Source: Bradyrhizobium sp. AZCC 1719
GTDB lineage: Bacteria > Pseudomonadota > Alphaproteobacteria > Rhizobiales > Xanthobacteraceae
NCBI RefSeq assembly: GCF_036924525.1
Contig: NZ_JAZHRU010000001.1
Coordinates: 2,943,001-3,007,000, forward strand
Direction: 5' to 3'
Length of the DNA stretch: 64,000 nt
Shown here: positions 8,096 through 17,053 of the stretch, piece by piece
Layout: each line of letters opens with the position of its first letter
Position numbering within the stretch: position 1 is the first letter of the stretch
The notes under the pieces: model-generated
What the model was told of the DNA's origin: nothing
Database searches by the model: none
The model's input: only the letters and a program-made list of their open reading frames with translations
Program-made: the position numbers and the translations under genes

Positions 8096-8103
8096 GCGTC
8101 ATA
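8088..8103. promoter_or_regulatory. Putative TetR operator 2
   Basis: TATGTCAAGCGTCATA reads TATGACGCTTGACATA on the other strand, against TATGACGACTGACATA at site 1. The centre-to-centre distance to site 1 is 33 bp, about three helical turns, so two dimers would bind the same face of the DNA. Confidence 0.7.
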
Positions 8104-8139
8104 TTCTAGGATGAACCATCCAGCCGACGAGGATCTCCG

Positions 8140-8751
8140 ATGACGTCAGATACCCGCGCAAAAATGGTGGCAGGGGCCGCCGACCTGATGAGTCGCCGCG
8201 GCGTCAACGCCACCAGCATGCGCGAGGTGGTCCGCCATACCGGCACGCCGCGCGGCTCGATCGGCCATCATTTTCCGCGAGGCAAGCAGCAACTGATCGA
8301 GGATGCGGTGGTGTTTGCGGGCAAGCAGGTCAGCGGGCCGCTGGAGCACCTGGTCCAATCGCGCGGCGCCATCGCCGGGCTTCGTGCTTTCATCGCGCTG
8401 TGGCGCCAGACGCTGGAGAAGTCGAAATTCCAGGCAGGTTGTCCGGTGCTCGCGGTCGCGGTCGAGCAATATGTCAACGATGCGACGGAGAAGGACGGCG
8501 AGCCGGACGAAGCCGCGCAACGGCATCTGCTCGATCTTGCCGATGGCGTGTTTGCCGATTGGCAGCGGATCATGTTCGTGGCACTGCGACGCGAGGGCTT
8601 AGCACCGGCACACGCGCGGCGGCTGGCAGCGCTCGTCATCGCGGCGACCGAGGGTACGGTCGCGATGTGCCGCGCCGCGCGCAGCGCCCAGCCGCTTGAC
8701 GATGTCAGGCAGGAACTTGAGCTGGTGCTGTCGAGCGCGCTGGGGAAGTGA
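8140..8751 (+). CDS. TetR/AcrR family transcriptional regulator
   Basis: 203 residues. The N-terminal HTH (about residues 5-50) reads KMVAGAADLMSRRGVNATS followed by VVRHTGTPRGSIGHHFPRGK, a typical TetR recognition helix with the GSIGHHF variant of the common G-YYHF motif. The all-helical C-terminal domain has a conserved CPVLAVAVE segment found in the LmrA/YxaF-like branch. It is divergent from the tautomerase/crotonase operon, with two matching operator palindromes between them, so it is most likely an autoregulating repressor of that operon. The inducer is unknown; an acyl-CoA or aromatic intermediate is a guess from its targets. Confidence 0.88.
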   Translation: MTSDTRAKMVAGAADLMSRRGVNATSMREVVRHTGTPRGSIGHHFPRGKQQLIEDAVVFAGKQVSGPLEHLVQSRGAIAGLRAFIALWRQTLEKSKFQAGCPVLAVAVEQYVNDATEKDGEPDEAAQRHLLDLADGVFADWQRIMFVALRREGLAPAHARRLAALVIAATEGTVAMCRAARSAQPLDDVRQELELVLSSALGK

Positions 8752-8772
8752 AGCAGACCGGCGCGGCGCAGC

Positions 8773-9654
8773 TCAGGTGGATGCGGCCAGCGCCTGCCGC
8801 ATTTCAGCAGGCGTTGCCGGTTCGGCACCGTGCTCGCGCACCAGGCGCACGGCTTCTTCGACCAGTTCGAGATTGGTCGCCGTCGTACCGAGCGGCGCAT
8901 CCTCGAGGCCGACGCGAATATGACCGCCGCGTGCGATCGCATCGGCAAAGAGCGGGCGGAGATCGGCGCTGACGCCGGCAATCATCCAGGGCGCGCCGGG
9001 CGCTTCCTCCTCCAGTAGCGCATGGTAGGCAGCAAGCGCATATGGCTTTGGTGGAAGGCCAACGGCGATCAGATTGCAGAACATCAGGCGATAGATCGGC
9101 GCCTTGACGCCGGCCGCGCGCGCCAGCGCTGCGCCGGCACGCAAAAAGCCGGGCTCGTAGATCGCAAAATCGGTATGCAGGCCGTGGCGCGCCGCGAAAT
9201 CGAGCGCATACCGGATCTGGCATTCCGGATTCATGTAGGTGCCGCCAGGCTGCGTGTCCGCCGTGATTTTTGTCAGGCTCAGATTGACGCTGCCGGGGTC
9301 GATAACGGCAAAATCCAGCAGGCCGCGCGCGGCGAGCTCTTCGATGTCGGCAAATCGGTCCTCGACGTCGGCGAGTGGGCTGTCGTCGCTGCCTGTGGTT
9401 ATGAATGCCGGATAGGAGGGATAGACCGGCACATCGACCTGGTTGCGAATGCCTTCAATGATGCGGGCATAGACCTGCCAGTCGTAGGTCTGCGGGCCGC
9501 CGCCATCATAGGCATGGACGTGAACGATGGTAGCGCCGGCGCGCGCGCAGGCGACGCCCTCGGCGACGATGGTTTCAACCGTATCGGGAATACCGGGTTG
9601 GAGCGCGCGGCCCCACGAGCCGTTCAACGCTGCCTCGATCCAGACCTTGCGCAT
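8773..9654 (-). CDS. BKACE (3-keto-5-aminohexanoate cleavage) family enzyme
   Basis: 293 residues of the DUF849/BKACE TIM-barrel family. These zinc enzymes condense a beta-keto acid with acetyl-CoA to give acetoacetate and a CoA ester. Visible features are the start KVWIEAALNGS, the metal-binding TIVHVHAYDGGG (two His of the HxH pair), and a late barrel strand PWMIAGVSADLRPL leading to HIRVGLEDAPLG. It is convergent with the TetR gene and probably a single unit. The family covers several beta-keto acids (3-keto-5-aminohexanoate, dehydrocarnitine, beta-ketoadipate and others), so the substrate cannot be assigned. Confidence 0.87.
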   Translation of the reverse strand: MRKVWIEAALNGSWGRALQPGIPDTVETIVAEGVACARAGATIVHVHAYDGGGPQTYDWQVYARIIEGIRNQVDVPVYPSYPAFITTGSDDSPLADVEDRFADIEELAARGLLDFAVIDPGSVNLSLTKITADTQPGGTYMNPECQIRYALDFAARHGLHTDFAIYEPGFLRAGAALARAAGVKAPIYRLMFCNLIAVGLPPKPYALAAYHALLEEEAPGAPWMIAGVSADLRPLFADAIARGGHIRVGLEDAPLGTTATNLELVEEAVRLVREHGAEPATPAEMRQALAAST

Positions 9655-9758
9655 GATATTGCCTTCTGAAAGTTCCGCCTTTCTATCTATGTGGCGTGTC
9701 CCATAGACCAGCGAACTTTGCGTGAAGGCCGCTATGACCCAAATCGGAAACGACGCTA

Positions 9759-10289
9759 TTACGGCTTCAACTGACTGATGACGGCAGGCCCTTCTGCTGC
9801 ATCGATTTGATAGAGGGCCGCACCAGAAAAGCCCGCCATAAGGGGGGACGTAGCCCGCATTTGTTGTCCGCTGCTGCCAGCAAGAGCCTGGTTGAGAAGG
9901 TTTTGGCCGGGCGCAGCCACCTGCGGTGTACCGATGCCGAAATAGTAGGTTCGTCCACCCTCAATTTCTATTTCGGTTTCATAATCCATGGAGATCGGAT
10001 TCACGCAGGCTATCCGGTACCGTCCTGGTGGTCTGTCCAAAAAGAAATACAATCCTTTGGCTACCGAACCAACCGACTTGCCATCGATCTTGATTCCCAC
10101 TTCAGTGCCGACAAGTCCCTTCTCGCGCAGAAAATACAATCTCGCGAGCCGCGTATCCCGCGGCTTGGATTGAGGCTGATTAGATTGAGGCTGAGATTCA
10201 AGCGCCGCTTCCGAAACCGTCGAGGATTTGCATCCACCGAACTGAGCAACAAGGCAGAGTAGCAACACCCACGATACAAAACGCCGCAT
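9759..10289 (-). CDS. DUF2846 lipoprotein
   Basis: 176 residues. The N-terminus MRRFVSWVLLLCLVAQFGGC has the basic, hydrophobic and Cys arrangement of a lipoprotein signal, with Cys20 the likely lipidation site. After a Ser/Gln-rich linker, the domain with RLYFLREKGLVG, GLYFFLDRPPGRYRIAC and TYYFGIG fits DUF2846, a small beta-rich domain of bacterial lipoproteins. It is more AT-rich than nearby genes by eye. No operon partner is evident: 104 bases separate it from the BKACE gene and 113 from the HTH-cupin gene. Function unknown, probably envelope. Confidence 0.75.
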   Translation of the reverse strand: MRRFVSWVLLLCLVAQFGGCKSSTVSEAALESQPQSNQPQSKPRDTRLARLYFLREKGLVGTEVGIKIDGKSVGSVAKGLYFFLDRPPGRYRIACVNPISMDYETEIEIEGGRTYYFGIGTPQVAAPGQNLLNQALAGSSGQQMRATSPLMAGFSGAALYQIDAAEGPAVISQLKP

Positions 10290-10402
10290 AACAAACCCAA
10301 TCTACAACGAGCACCGACAAAAACCACAAGTTGTAAACTGGCGCAATGGTAATTTCGCGCGACCATTGCAGCGTTGCAGCGGGCTTGTACGCCCCTTATC
10401 GC

Positions 10403-10951
10403 TCAGAACGTCGGCGGCGTGCAGGCGCTTATCACTTCGCACGGCTTTCCACCGACGCAGCGGAAGCGGTGCGGACGGCGGCTTTCGAAATAATAGGCAT
10501 CGCCGGGGTCGAGGATGCGGCGCTCGTCGTCGACCGTTACCTCCAGCCGGCCGCTCACTACGATGCCGCCTTCCTCGCCGTCATGGGTCAGCGGCACCCT
10601 CCCGGTGTCACTGCCCGGCTCGTAGCGTTCTTTGAGGATCTGCAACGCGCGGCCGAACAGATTGTCACCGACCTGGCGGTATGAGATCGGCTGCTTGCCG
10701 ATCTCGGTCAGTTCGTCGGAGCGATAGAACGCCTTGCGCGGCCGCTCCGGCTCGATCGCGAAGAATTCGGCGAGCCCCATCGGCAGCCCGTCGAGGATGC
10801 GCTTCAGCGCGCCGACGGACGGGTTCATCTGGTTCGATTCGATCAGCGAGATCGTCGAATTGGTCACGCCCGAACGCTTGGCGAGCTCGCGCTGCGACAG
10901 CTTGTGGCGGGCCCGGACGAAGCGGAGTCGCCCACCGATATCGACGCTCAT
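10403..10951 (-). CDS. HTH-cupin transcriptional regulator (PuuR-like)
   Basis: 182 residues. An XRE-type HTH (about residues 5-60; RFVRARHKLSQRELAKRSGV then NSTISLIESNQMNPSV) is followed by a cupin (about 105-180; THDGEEGGIVVSGRLEV and GDAYYFESRRPHRF). This is the layout of PuuR and related amino-acid or polyamine sensors. The open frame continues upstream, but ATG 10951 gives the normal start MSVDIGGRLR. It is divergent from the omega-aminotransferase gene with 152 bases between, so that gene and dadA are its most likely targets. The ligand is probably an amine or amino acid, by family and context. Confidence 0.87.
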   Translation of the reverse strand: MSVDIGGRLRFVRARHKLSQRELAKRSGVTNSTISLIESNQMNPSVGALKRILDGLPMGLAEFFAIEPERPRKAFYRSDELTEIGKQPISYRQVGDNLFGRALQILKERYEPGSDTGRVPLTHDGEEGGIVVSGRLEVTVDDERRILDPGDAYYFESRRPHRFRCVGGKPCEVISACTPPTF

Positions 10952-11103
10952 CGAAAATCCCTGTTGCAGGTGTTTCGGATCGAACAAATATGCCCTGACC
11001 GGGTTAGCAAAATCAATGGGTTGCAGGAGTGCAGAAAAGGACTTGTTGTGGCTTCCCGAGCGTGGCCCGGTGGTCCCTTGAGCTGCCAGCAAAGGAGCTA
11101 GAC

Positions 11104-12432
11104 GTGACCCTTCATCAGAAGCCGAACACCCTGCAGACCGACTCGTTCTGGATGCCTTTCACGGCCAACCGGCAGTTCAAGAAAACGCCCCGCCTGTTCG
11201 CCTCCGCCGAGGGCATGCACTACACCACCGTCGACGGCCGCAAGGTGATCGACGGCTCGGCCGGCCTCTGGTGCGTCAATGCCGGCCATGGCCGCCGCCA
11301 GATCGCCGCCGCCGTCGAACGGCAATTGATGAACCTCGACTTCGCGCCCTCGTTCAACATGGGCCATCCGTTGGCGTTCGACTTTGCCGAGCGGCTCACC
11401 GAGATCGCGCCGAAGGGACTGGATCGCGTCTTCTTCACCAATTCGGGCTCCGAGTCGGTCGATACCGCGCTGAAGATCGCGCTGGCCTATCAGCGCGCGA
11501 TCGGGCAGGGCACGCGGACGCGCCTGATCGGCCGCGAGCGCGGCTATCACGGCGTCGGCTTCGGCGGCATGTCGGTCGGCGGCATGGTGGCCAACCGCCG
11601 CGCGTTCGCCACCCACCTGCCTGGAGTCGATCACATCCGTCACACCCATGATCTCGCCCGCAACGCCTTTGCGAAGGATCAGCCCGAGCATGGCGCCGAG
11701 CTCGCCGACGATCTCGAGCGGATGGTGGCGCTGCATGGCGCAGACACCATCGCCGCCGTCATCGTCGAGCCGGTGCCGGGCTCGACCGCGGTGCTGCCGC
11801 CGCCGAAGGGCTATTTGAAGCGGCTGCGCGAGATCGCCGACAAGCACGGCATCTTGCTTATCTTCGATGAGGTCATCACCGGGTTCGGCCGCCTCGGCAC
11901 GCCGTTTGCGGCTGATTATTTCGGCGTCACGCCCGACATGATGACGACCGCCAAGGGTATCACCAACGGCACCGTCCCCTGCGGCGCGGTGTTCGCCAGC
12001 CGCAAGATCCACGACGGGCTGATGACCGGGCCTGAGGGCACGATCGAGCTGTTCCACGGCTACACTTATTCCGCGCATCCGACCGCCTGCGCCGCGGGCT
12101 TGGCGACGCTCGACATCTACAAGGACGAGGGGCTTTTGACGCGTGGCGCGTCGCTGGCCGAATACTGGCGCGATGCGCTGCATTCGCTGAAAGGCCTGCC
12201 CAACGTGATCGACATCCGCAATGTCGGCCTGATGGGCGCGGTCGAGCTTTCGCCGCGCAGGGACGGCGTCGGCGCACGCGGCTATGACGTGATGGTGGAT
12301 TGCTTCAATCGCGGGCTTTATTTGCGCATGAGCGGCGACTCTTTTGCGATGTCGCCGCCCCTGATCGTCGAGAAGAGCCATATCGACGATATGGTTTCGA
12401 TTCTGGGCGACGCGATCAAGCGCGTGGCCTGA
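11104..12432 (+). CDS. Class III omega-amino acid:pyruvate aminotransferase
   Basis: 442 residues, class III PLP aminotransferase. The beta-alanine/omega-amino-acid:pyruvate type is indicated by the start TLQTDSFWMPFTANRQFK. Other landmarks are SAGLWCVNAGHGR, the phosphate-binding FTNSGSESVDTALK, the aspartate in LIFDEVITGFGR and the Schiff-base lysine in MTTAKGITNG. GTG 11104 is chosen because AAAGGAG lies seven bases upstream and the product begins as relatives do. It converts an omega-amino acid or amine plus pyruvate to an aldehyde plus alanine. It is followed 64 bases later by a D-amino-acid dehydrogenase, which could oxidise a D-amino acid formed or imported alongside. Confidence 0.9.
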   Translation: MTLHQKPNTLQTDSFWMPFTANRQFKKTPRLFASAEGMHYTTVDGRKVIDGSAGLWCVNAGHGRRQIAAAVERQLMNLDFAPSFNMGHPLAFDFAERLTEIAPKGLDRVFFTNSGSESVDTALKIALAYQRAIGQGTRTRLIGRERGYHGVGFGGMSVGGMVANRRAFATHLPGVDHIRHTHDLARNAFAKDQPEHGAELADDLERMVALHGADTIAAVIVEPVPGSTAVLPPPKGYLKRLREIADKHGILLIFDEVITGFGRLGTPFAADYFGVTPDMMTTAKGITNGTVPCGAVFASRKIHDGLMTGPEGTIELFHGYTYSAHPTACAAGLATLDIYKDEGLLTRGASLAEYWRDALHSLKGLPNVIDIRNVGLMGAVELSPRRDGVGARGYDVMVDCFNRGLYLRMSGDSFAMSPPLIVEKSHIDDMVSILGDAIKRVA

Positions 12433-12496
12433 TCCTTGCTCTGAAGAAGATAGAGCGGCCGCGGCGTGCGACGCCGCGGCGGATGCGTGAGGAATC

Positions 12497-13762
12497 GTGA
12501 AAGTCATCGTTCTCGGCAGTGGCGTGATCGGCGTCACCACAGCCTATTATTTGGCGCGTTCCGGCCACGAAGTTGTCGTCGTCGACCGCCAGGCCGAGCC
12601 CGCACAGGAAACCAGTTTTGCCAATGCCGGCGAGGTTTCGCCCGGCTATTCCTCGCCGTGGGCGGGGCCGGGCGTGCCGGCGAAGGCGATCAAATGGCTG
12701 TTGATGCGGCATGGCCCGCTGGTGATCTGGCCCAAGCTCGATCCCGTGATGTGGATCTGGGGGCTGAAGATGCTGCGCAACTGCACGGCAGAGCGCTATG
12801 CCATCAACAAGAGCCGGATGATTCCGATCGCCGAATACAGCCGCGACTGCCTGCGTGCGCTGCGCGCCGAGATAGGCACCAAATATGACGAGCGCAGCCA
12901 AGGCACGCTGCAGCTCTTCCGCAAGCAGAAGCAGCTCGATTCTACCGGCGACGATATCGCGGTGCTCAAGCAGTATGGCGTGCCTTATGAGGTGCTCGAT
13001 CGTAGCGGCTGCATCGGCGCGGAGCCCGCGCTGGCGGCCGTGAAGGACAAGTTCGTCGGCGGGCTACGGCTGCCGCAGGACGAGACCGGCGATTGCCACA
13101 TGTTCACGCAGGCGCTCGCCAGGGAAGCTGAAAAGCTCGGGGTGCAGTTCAAGTTCAATACCACGATCGAGCGGCTGGTCGCGGAAGGCGACAGGATTAC
13201 CGGCGTCGTCACCAGCGCCGGGCTGTTGCAGGCCGATGCCTATGTCGCCGCGCTCGGAAGCTGGTCGCCGCGGTTGCTCAAGCCTCTGGGTGTTTTTGTT
13301 CCGGTCTATCCGGTGAAGGGCTATTCGATCACGGTGCCGATCACCGATCCCGACGGCGCGCCGGTGTCGACGGTGATGGACGAGAGCTACAAGGTCGCGA
13401 TCACGCGGCTGGGGGATCGCATCCGCGTCGGCGGCACTGCGGAAATTTCCGGCTATTCGAATACGCTCGATGCGGCGCGGCGGGCGACGCTGGATCATTC
13501 GCTGACCGACATGTTTCCGCGCGGCGGCGATTTGAGCAAAGCGAGCTTCTGGTGCGGCCTGCGCCCGATGACGCCGGACGGACCGCCGGTGATCGGCGCG
13601 ACGCGCTACGGCAATTTGCATCTCAACACCGGCCACGGCACGCTCGGCTGGACCATGGCGTGCGGTTCGGGGAGGGTGCTGGCGGATCTGATCTCGGGAC
13701 GGAAGCCGGATATCGATGTGAGCGAGCTTGCCGTGAGCCGGTACGATCATCGGTTTGGGTGA
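12497..13762 (+). CDS. dadA: D-amino acid dehydrogenase (DadA-like)
   Basis: 421 residues, full DadA length. The FAD-binding start [25 protein letters not shown] carries the GxGxxG dinucleotide motif, followed by the DadA-type [24 protein letters not shown]. The C-terminal block [16 protein letters not shown] and [17 protein letters not shown] closes the FAD site. The start is GTG at 12497. It oxidises D-amino acids to 2-oxo acids, passing electrons to the respiratory chain at the membrane. Together with the aminotransferase it forms a probable two-gene operon, ended by the palindromic repeat at 13781. Confidence 0.9.
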   Translation: MKVIVLGSGVIGVTTAYYLARSGHEVVVVDRQAEPAQETSFANAGEVSPGYSSPWAGPGVPAKAIKWLLMRHGPLVIWPKLDPVMWIWGLKMLRNCTAERYAINKSRMIPIAEYSRDCLRALRAEIGTKYDERSQGTLQLFRKQKQLDSTGDDIAVLKQYGVPYEVLDRSGCIGAEPALAAVKDKFVGGLRLPQDETGDCHMFTQALAREAEKLGVQFKFNTTIERLVAEGDRITGVVTSAGLLQADAYVAALGSWSPRLLKPLGVFVPVYPVKGYSITVPITDPDGAPVSTVMDESYKVAITRLGDRIRVGGTAEISGYSNTLDAARRATLDHSLTDMFPRGGDLSKASFWCGLRPMTPDGPPVIGATRYGNLHLNTGHGTLGWTMACGSGRVLADLISGRKPDIDVSELAVSRYDHRFG

Positions 13763-13780
13763 GGGCGCCCAACGCTCGCC

Positions 13781-13872
13781 ACCGTCATTGCGAGCGAAGC
13801 GAAGCAAGCCATCTCACGGCGCGGGGATAGATGGATTGCTTCGTCGCTTCGCTCCTCGCAATGACGACGGTG
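13781..13872. repeat. Bradyrhizobium-type palindromic intergenic repeat (class 1)
   Basis: The arms CGTCATTGCGAGCGAAGCGA and the reverse-complementary TCGCTTCGCTCCTCGCAATG (cut here to 20 bases each) enclose a short centre. This forms a hairpin of about 90 bases between the convergent dadA and sulfoxide reductase genes. I know this sequence type as a common dispersed palindrome in Bradyrhizobium and related genomes. It may also serve as a bidirectional transcription end. Confidence 0.8.
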
Positions 13873-13891
13873 TGGTGTTTTTCCCTCCGCA

Positions 13892-16213
13892 TCACTCCTG
13901 ATCAGGAGGATCGAAGGCTCGAATCGGAGGCAGCGTGCCCGAATACTTCTCGCACTCGACCACCGTCACTTGGCCGCAGCAACCTTGCGCCAGCCGTGAT
14001 GTGCCGATGTCGCGGGTGAGCACGTTCGGGTTGCCGTGCACGCAGAGCGGATGGTCTGCCGTACCGGCTTGCGGATCATACCAGGCGCCGGTCGACAATT
14101 GCACGACGCTGGGCATGACGTCGTCCGAAACGGCGGCAGCGGCCAGGCACGCGCCCCGATCATTGAACAGGCGGACGATGTCGCCATTGGCGATGCCGCG
14201 GCGCGTCGCATCGACGGGGTTGAGACGGACGGCTTCCCGGCCGGCAATTTTCTTGGACTGGCTGTAGGCACCGAAGTCGAGTTGGCTGTGCAGCCGGGTC
14301 GCCGGCTGGTTGGCGATCATCGTCAATGGGTGGCGCTGATCCGGCGGTTCGGTCGACGGCAGCCATGCCGGGTGGGGCGGGCAATCGTCGTAACCGAAGC
14401 CTGCAATAGTTTTCGAATAAATCTCGATCTTGCCGCTTGGCGTGGGCAGCTTGTTCTTGACGGGATCGTTGCGGAAGGCGCGCAGAAAGCCGCCGTCATC
14501 AGGGGCCGATGGCAGCGCGAGTTCGCCGCGCCGCCAGAACTCGTCGAAGTCAGGCGCATCCCAACCGGCATCGGCAAGCGCCCGCCGTGTCGGCTCGTAA
14601 AGATGGGCCAGCCATTGCCTGGTATCGCGTCCTTCCGTGAAAGCCTGTTCGACGCCCAATCGTCGCGACAGCGCGGCAAAAATATCGTAATCGTCGCGCG
14701 CTTCGCCGATCGGGTCCACGGCCTTGCGCATCGCGACCAGCCTTGGATCGGTGCCGGCGGCGCCGATATCGTCGCGCTCCAGCGTCATGGTCGCCGGCAG
14801 CACGATGTCGGCAAACTTCGCCATCGGCGTCCAGGCGCTCTCGTGCACGACAATGGTTTGCGGGACATTGAAGGCCCGCCGCAGCCGATTGATGTCCTGG
14901 TGATGATGGAACGGGTTGCCGCCCGCCCAGTAGACCAGCTTGATGTCGGGATACCGCATCGTGCGGCCGTTGTATTCGAACGTTTGTCCCGGATTGAGGA
15001 GCATGTCGGCGACACGCGCGACCGGGATGAAGTCGGCGATGCCGTTCTTGCCTTGCGATAGCGTCGGGATCGGAACCGCGTTGAGGCGACGGCCGGTGTG
15101 GCCGAGCGCACCGAGCGCGTAATTATATCCGCCACCGGGCAGGCCGATCTGGCCAAGCATGGCCGCGAGCACCGCGCCCATCCACACCGGCTGCTCGCCA
15201 TATTGCGCCCGCTGCAGGGAATGCGAGACCGTGATCAAGGTGCGTCCGCGCGGCAGCCGGCGGGCGATGTCGACGATGGTGCCAGCCGGAATGCCGGTAA
15301 TGTCGGCCGCCCATGCCGCGTCCTTTGGCCTATGGTCGTCGCGGCCGAGCAGATAGCGTTCGAAGATGTCGAAGCCGGTGCAATAGCGCGCGACAAAGCT
15401 GCTGTCCCACAGGTTCTCGACGAGGAGCGTGTGCGCGAGCGCCAGCATCAGTGCGACGTCGGTGCCGACCTTGATCGGCATCCACCGGGCGCCGGCCGCT
15501 TCCGGCATGTCGTCGCGCAAGGGAGCGATGCCGTAGAAGACGGCGCCGCGGCGCGCGGCCCTTTGCATCGCATCGCGCTCGATGTGCCGGCTGATGCCGC
15601 CGCTTGCGACGTCCGAGTTTTTCAGCGCCATGCCGCCGAAGGCCAGCACCGTATCGGTGTGCTCGGCGATCTGATCCCACGTCACGTTGTGGCGCGAGAT
15701 GCCTTCGAAGCCGCCGAGGACATGCGGCAGCATCACGGCCGAGGCACCGGCGCTATAGCTGTTCACCGAACGCACATAGCCGCCGAACGCGGTGTTCAGG
15801 AAGCGATGAACCTGGCTCTGCGCGTGGTGGAAACGTCCGGCGCTGGCCCAGCCATAGGAGCCGCCATAGACCGCCTCTGCACCATATTCGGTTCGGATCC
15901 GCGCCAATTCGCCTGCGAGCAGGTCGAGCACTTCGTCCCAGGGGCATGCGACGAATTTCTGGTCGAAGGTGCGCGGAGCGGGTGCGTTGTTTCGGTCCAG
16001 CCACGCCTCGCGCACCATCGGCCGCAGGATACGGGCCTTGTGGCGCATCGCCGTGGTGAAATTCTGCAACATCGGGGAGGGCGCCGGATCGTGCTCGTAC
16101 GGCTTGATATCCAGCGTCGCGCCGTTCCACCGTGCCGCGAAGGCGCCCCAATGCGCGCTGTGCGGGCTCCAATCCTCTCGGGCTTGATTCATCTGTTGTT
16201 CCAGACTGTTCAT
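13892..16213 (-). CDS. Cytoplasmic molybdenum S-/N-oxide reductase (BisC/DMSO reductase family)
   Basis: 773 residues, bis-MGD molybdoenzyme. Visible family marks are AVYGGSYGWASAGRFHHAQS, the molybdenum ligand serine in VNSYSAGASAV, VTWDQIAEHTDTVLAFGG and a C-terminal cofactor block with TRLHSQLDFGAYSQS. The Ser ligand and YGGSYGW motif place it with biotin sulfoxide, DMSO and TMAO reductases. No Tat signal precedes the catalytic part, unlike TorA or DorA, so it should be cytoplasmic like BisC. Its ATG (16213) overlaps the stop of the HTH-cupin regulator by four bases. Methionine sulfoxide or another S-oxide is a reasonable substrate, but N-oxides cannot be excluded. Confidence 0.85.
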   Translation of the reverse strand: MNSLEQQMNQAREDWSPHSAHWGAFAARWNGATLDIKPYEHDPAPSPMLQNFTTAMRHKARILRPMVREAWLDRNNAPAPRTFDQKFVACPWDEVLDLLAGELARIRTEYGAEAVYGGSYGWASAGRFHHAQSQVHRFLNTAFGGYVRSVNSYSAGASAVMLPHVLGGFEGISRHNVTWDQIAEHTDTVLAFGGMALKNSDVASGGISRHIERDAMQRAARRGAVFYGIAPLRDDMPEAAGARWMPIKVGTDVALMLALAHTLLVENLWDSSFVARYCTGFDIFERYLLGRDDHRPKDAAWAADITGIPAGTIVDIARRLPRGRTLITVSHSLQRAQYGEQPVWMGAVLAAMLGQIGLPGGGYNYALGALGHTGRRLNAVPIPTLSQGKNGIADFIPVARVADMLLNPGQTFEYNGRTMRYPDIKLVYWAGGNPFHHHQDINRLRRAFNVPQTIVVHESAWTPMAKFADIVLPATMTLERDDIGAAGTDPRLVAMRKAVDPIGEARDDYDIFAALSRRLGVEQAFTEGRDTRQWLAHLYEPTRRALADAGWDAPDFDEFWRRGELALPSAPDDGGFLRAFRNDPVKNKLPTPSGKIEIYSKTIAGFGYDDCPPHPAWLPSTEPPDQRHPLTMIANQPATRLHSQLDFGAYSQSKKIAGREAVRLNPVDATRRGIANGDIVRLFNDRGACLAAAAVSDDVMPSVVQLSTGAWYDPQAGTADHPLCVHGNPNVLTRDIGTSRLAQGCCGQVTVVECEKYSGTLPPIRAFDPPDQE

Positions 16214-16893
16214 GACGCCTGCGTCACGCAATTCACCCACAGCACGACCGCTTTCGCATTTTTCGCGGGATTTGAGAAGCGGTGCGGCCTGCGGCTGGCA
16301 AAGCGAAAACTGTCCCCCCGCTTTAGCGACCAGGTCTCGGCGTCCACGGTCAGCGTCATCTCGCCTTCCAGCACCAGCCCCGCCTCCTCGCCATCATGGG
16401 TGTAGAGCTCGTCGCCGGTGTTGCCGCCGGGCTCCATGTGCACGAGAAACAGATTGAGGCGGTTCTCAGTACCCGCCGGGCTCAGCAATTGCTTGGAAAT
16501 GCCGGTGCGCCACAGTTTCAGTTCGGCGCGCTGCATTTCGCGCGTCACCACGCCGCCCGAAGCGGCATCATCACTCGGCTGCGAGCCGAACAGCGCGGCG
16601 ATGCCGACGCCGAGCACGTCGGCAAGCGTCGCCAGCACGCGGAGCGAAGGCGACGACAGCCCGCGCTCGATCTGGCTGAGAAAGCCGATCGACAGATCGG
16701 TCTTCGCCGCAATCGTCTCCAGCGAGAGCTTGTGTTCGCGGCGCAGGTCGCGGATACGGCGGCCGACCGCAAGGTCCATCGCCGGCTCGGCCGACCTGGC
16801 GGCGGTCTTCGCCCTCGACCTGGCCGCCGACTTTCCGACGGTCCTTGCCTTGGCCTTGAACGCCGGTTTCTTTATTCGCTTGCCGCCGCTCAC
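16210..16893 (-). CDS. HTH-cupin regulator coupled to the sulfoxide reductase
   Basis: 227 residues. A Lys/Arg/Ala-rich N-terminal tail of about 38 residues, unusual in length, precedes an XRE HTH (about 42-98; RIRDLRREHKLSLETIAAKT then LSIGFLSQIERGLSSPSL). A cupin (about 150-225; THDGEEAGLVLEGEMTL and RFASRRPHRFSNPA) follows. It shares the architecture of the regulator at 10403 but is clearly divergent in sequence. Its stop overlaps the reductase start (ATGA), and its 5' end faces the amino-acid ABC transporter. It probably controls both units. The ligand is likely an amino acid or its derivative. Confidence 0.87.
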   Translation of the reverse strand: MSGGKRIKKPAFKAKARTVGKSAARSRAKTAARSAEPAMDLAVGRRIRDLRREHKLSLETIAAKTDLSIGFLSQIERGLSSPSLRVLATLADVLGVGIAALFGSQPSDDAASGGVVTREMQRAELKLWRTGISKQLLSPAGTENRLNLFLVHMEPGGNTGDELYTHDGEEAGLVLEGEMTLTVDAETWSLKRGDSFRFASRRPHRFSNPAKNAKAVVLWVNCVTQAS

Positions 16894-16956
16894 GTCAGAC
16901 CGCTTCCTTCATGTGCATGAAAATCGCTTGCAAACCCCGGAGAAGTGTGACCACAA

Positions 16957-16972
16957 TTTCATATTGGTGAAA
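16957..16972. promoter_or_regulatory. Candidate operator between regulator and ABC transporter
   Basis: TTTCATATTGGTGAAA is a 16-bp site with perfect 5-bp arms (TTTCA/TGAAA) and a 6-bp centre. It is one of the few AT-rich spots in the 160-bp divergent region, lying 63 bases before the HTH-cupin start and about 80 before the binding-protein gene. It is the best candidate binding site for the regulator, by position only. Confidence 0.4.
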
Positions 16973-17053
16973 ATAGGCCTGAACGGCGTTGCCTGCAACT
17001 CTTTGGTCTAAGGCGGGCAGGCCGGGCGGTGTGCAGTTTCAGGAGGTGGTGCG

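Noticed and set aside
11098..12540. Minus-strand frame of 480 codons opposite the aminotransferase
   Set aside because: The plus strand encodes an unmistakable class III aminotransferase; the opposite frame has no family motifs.
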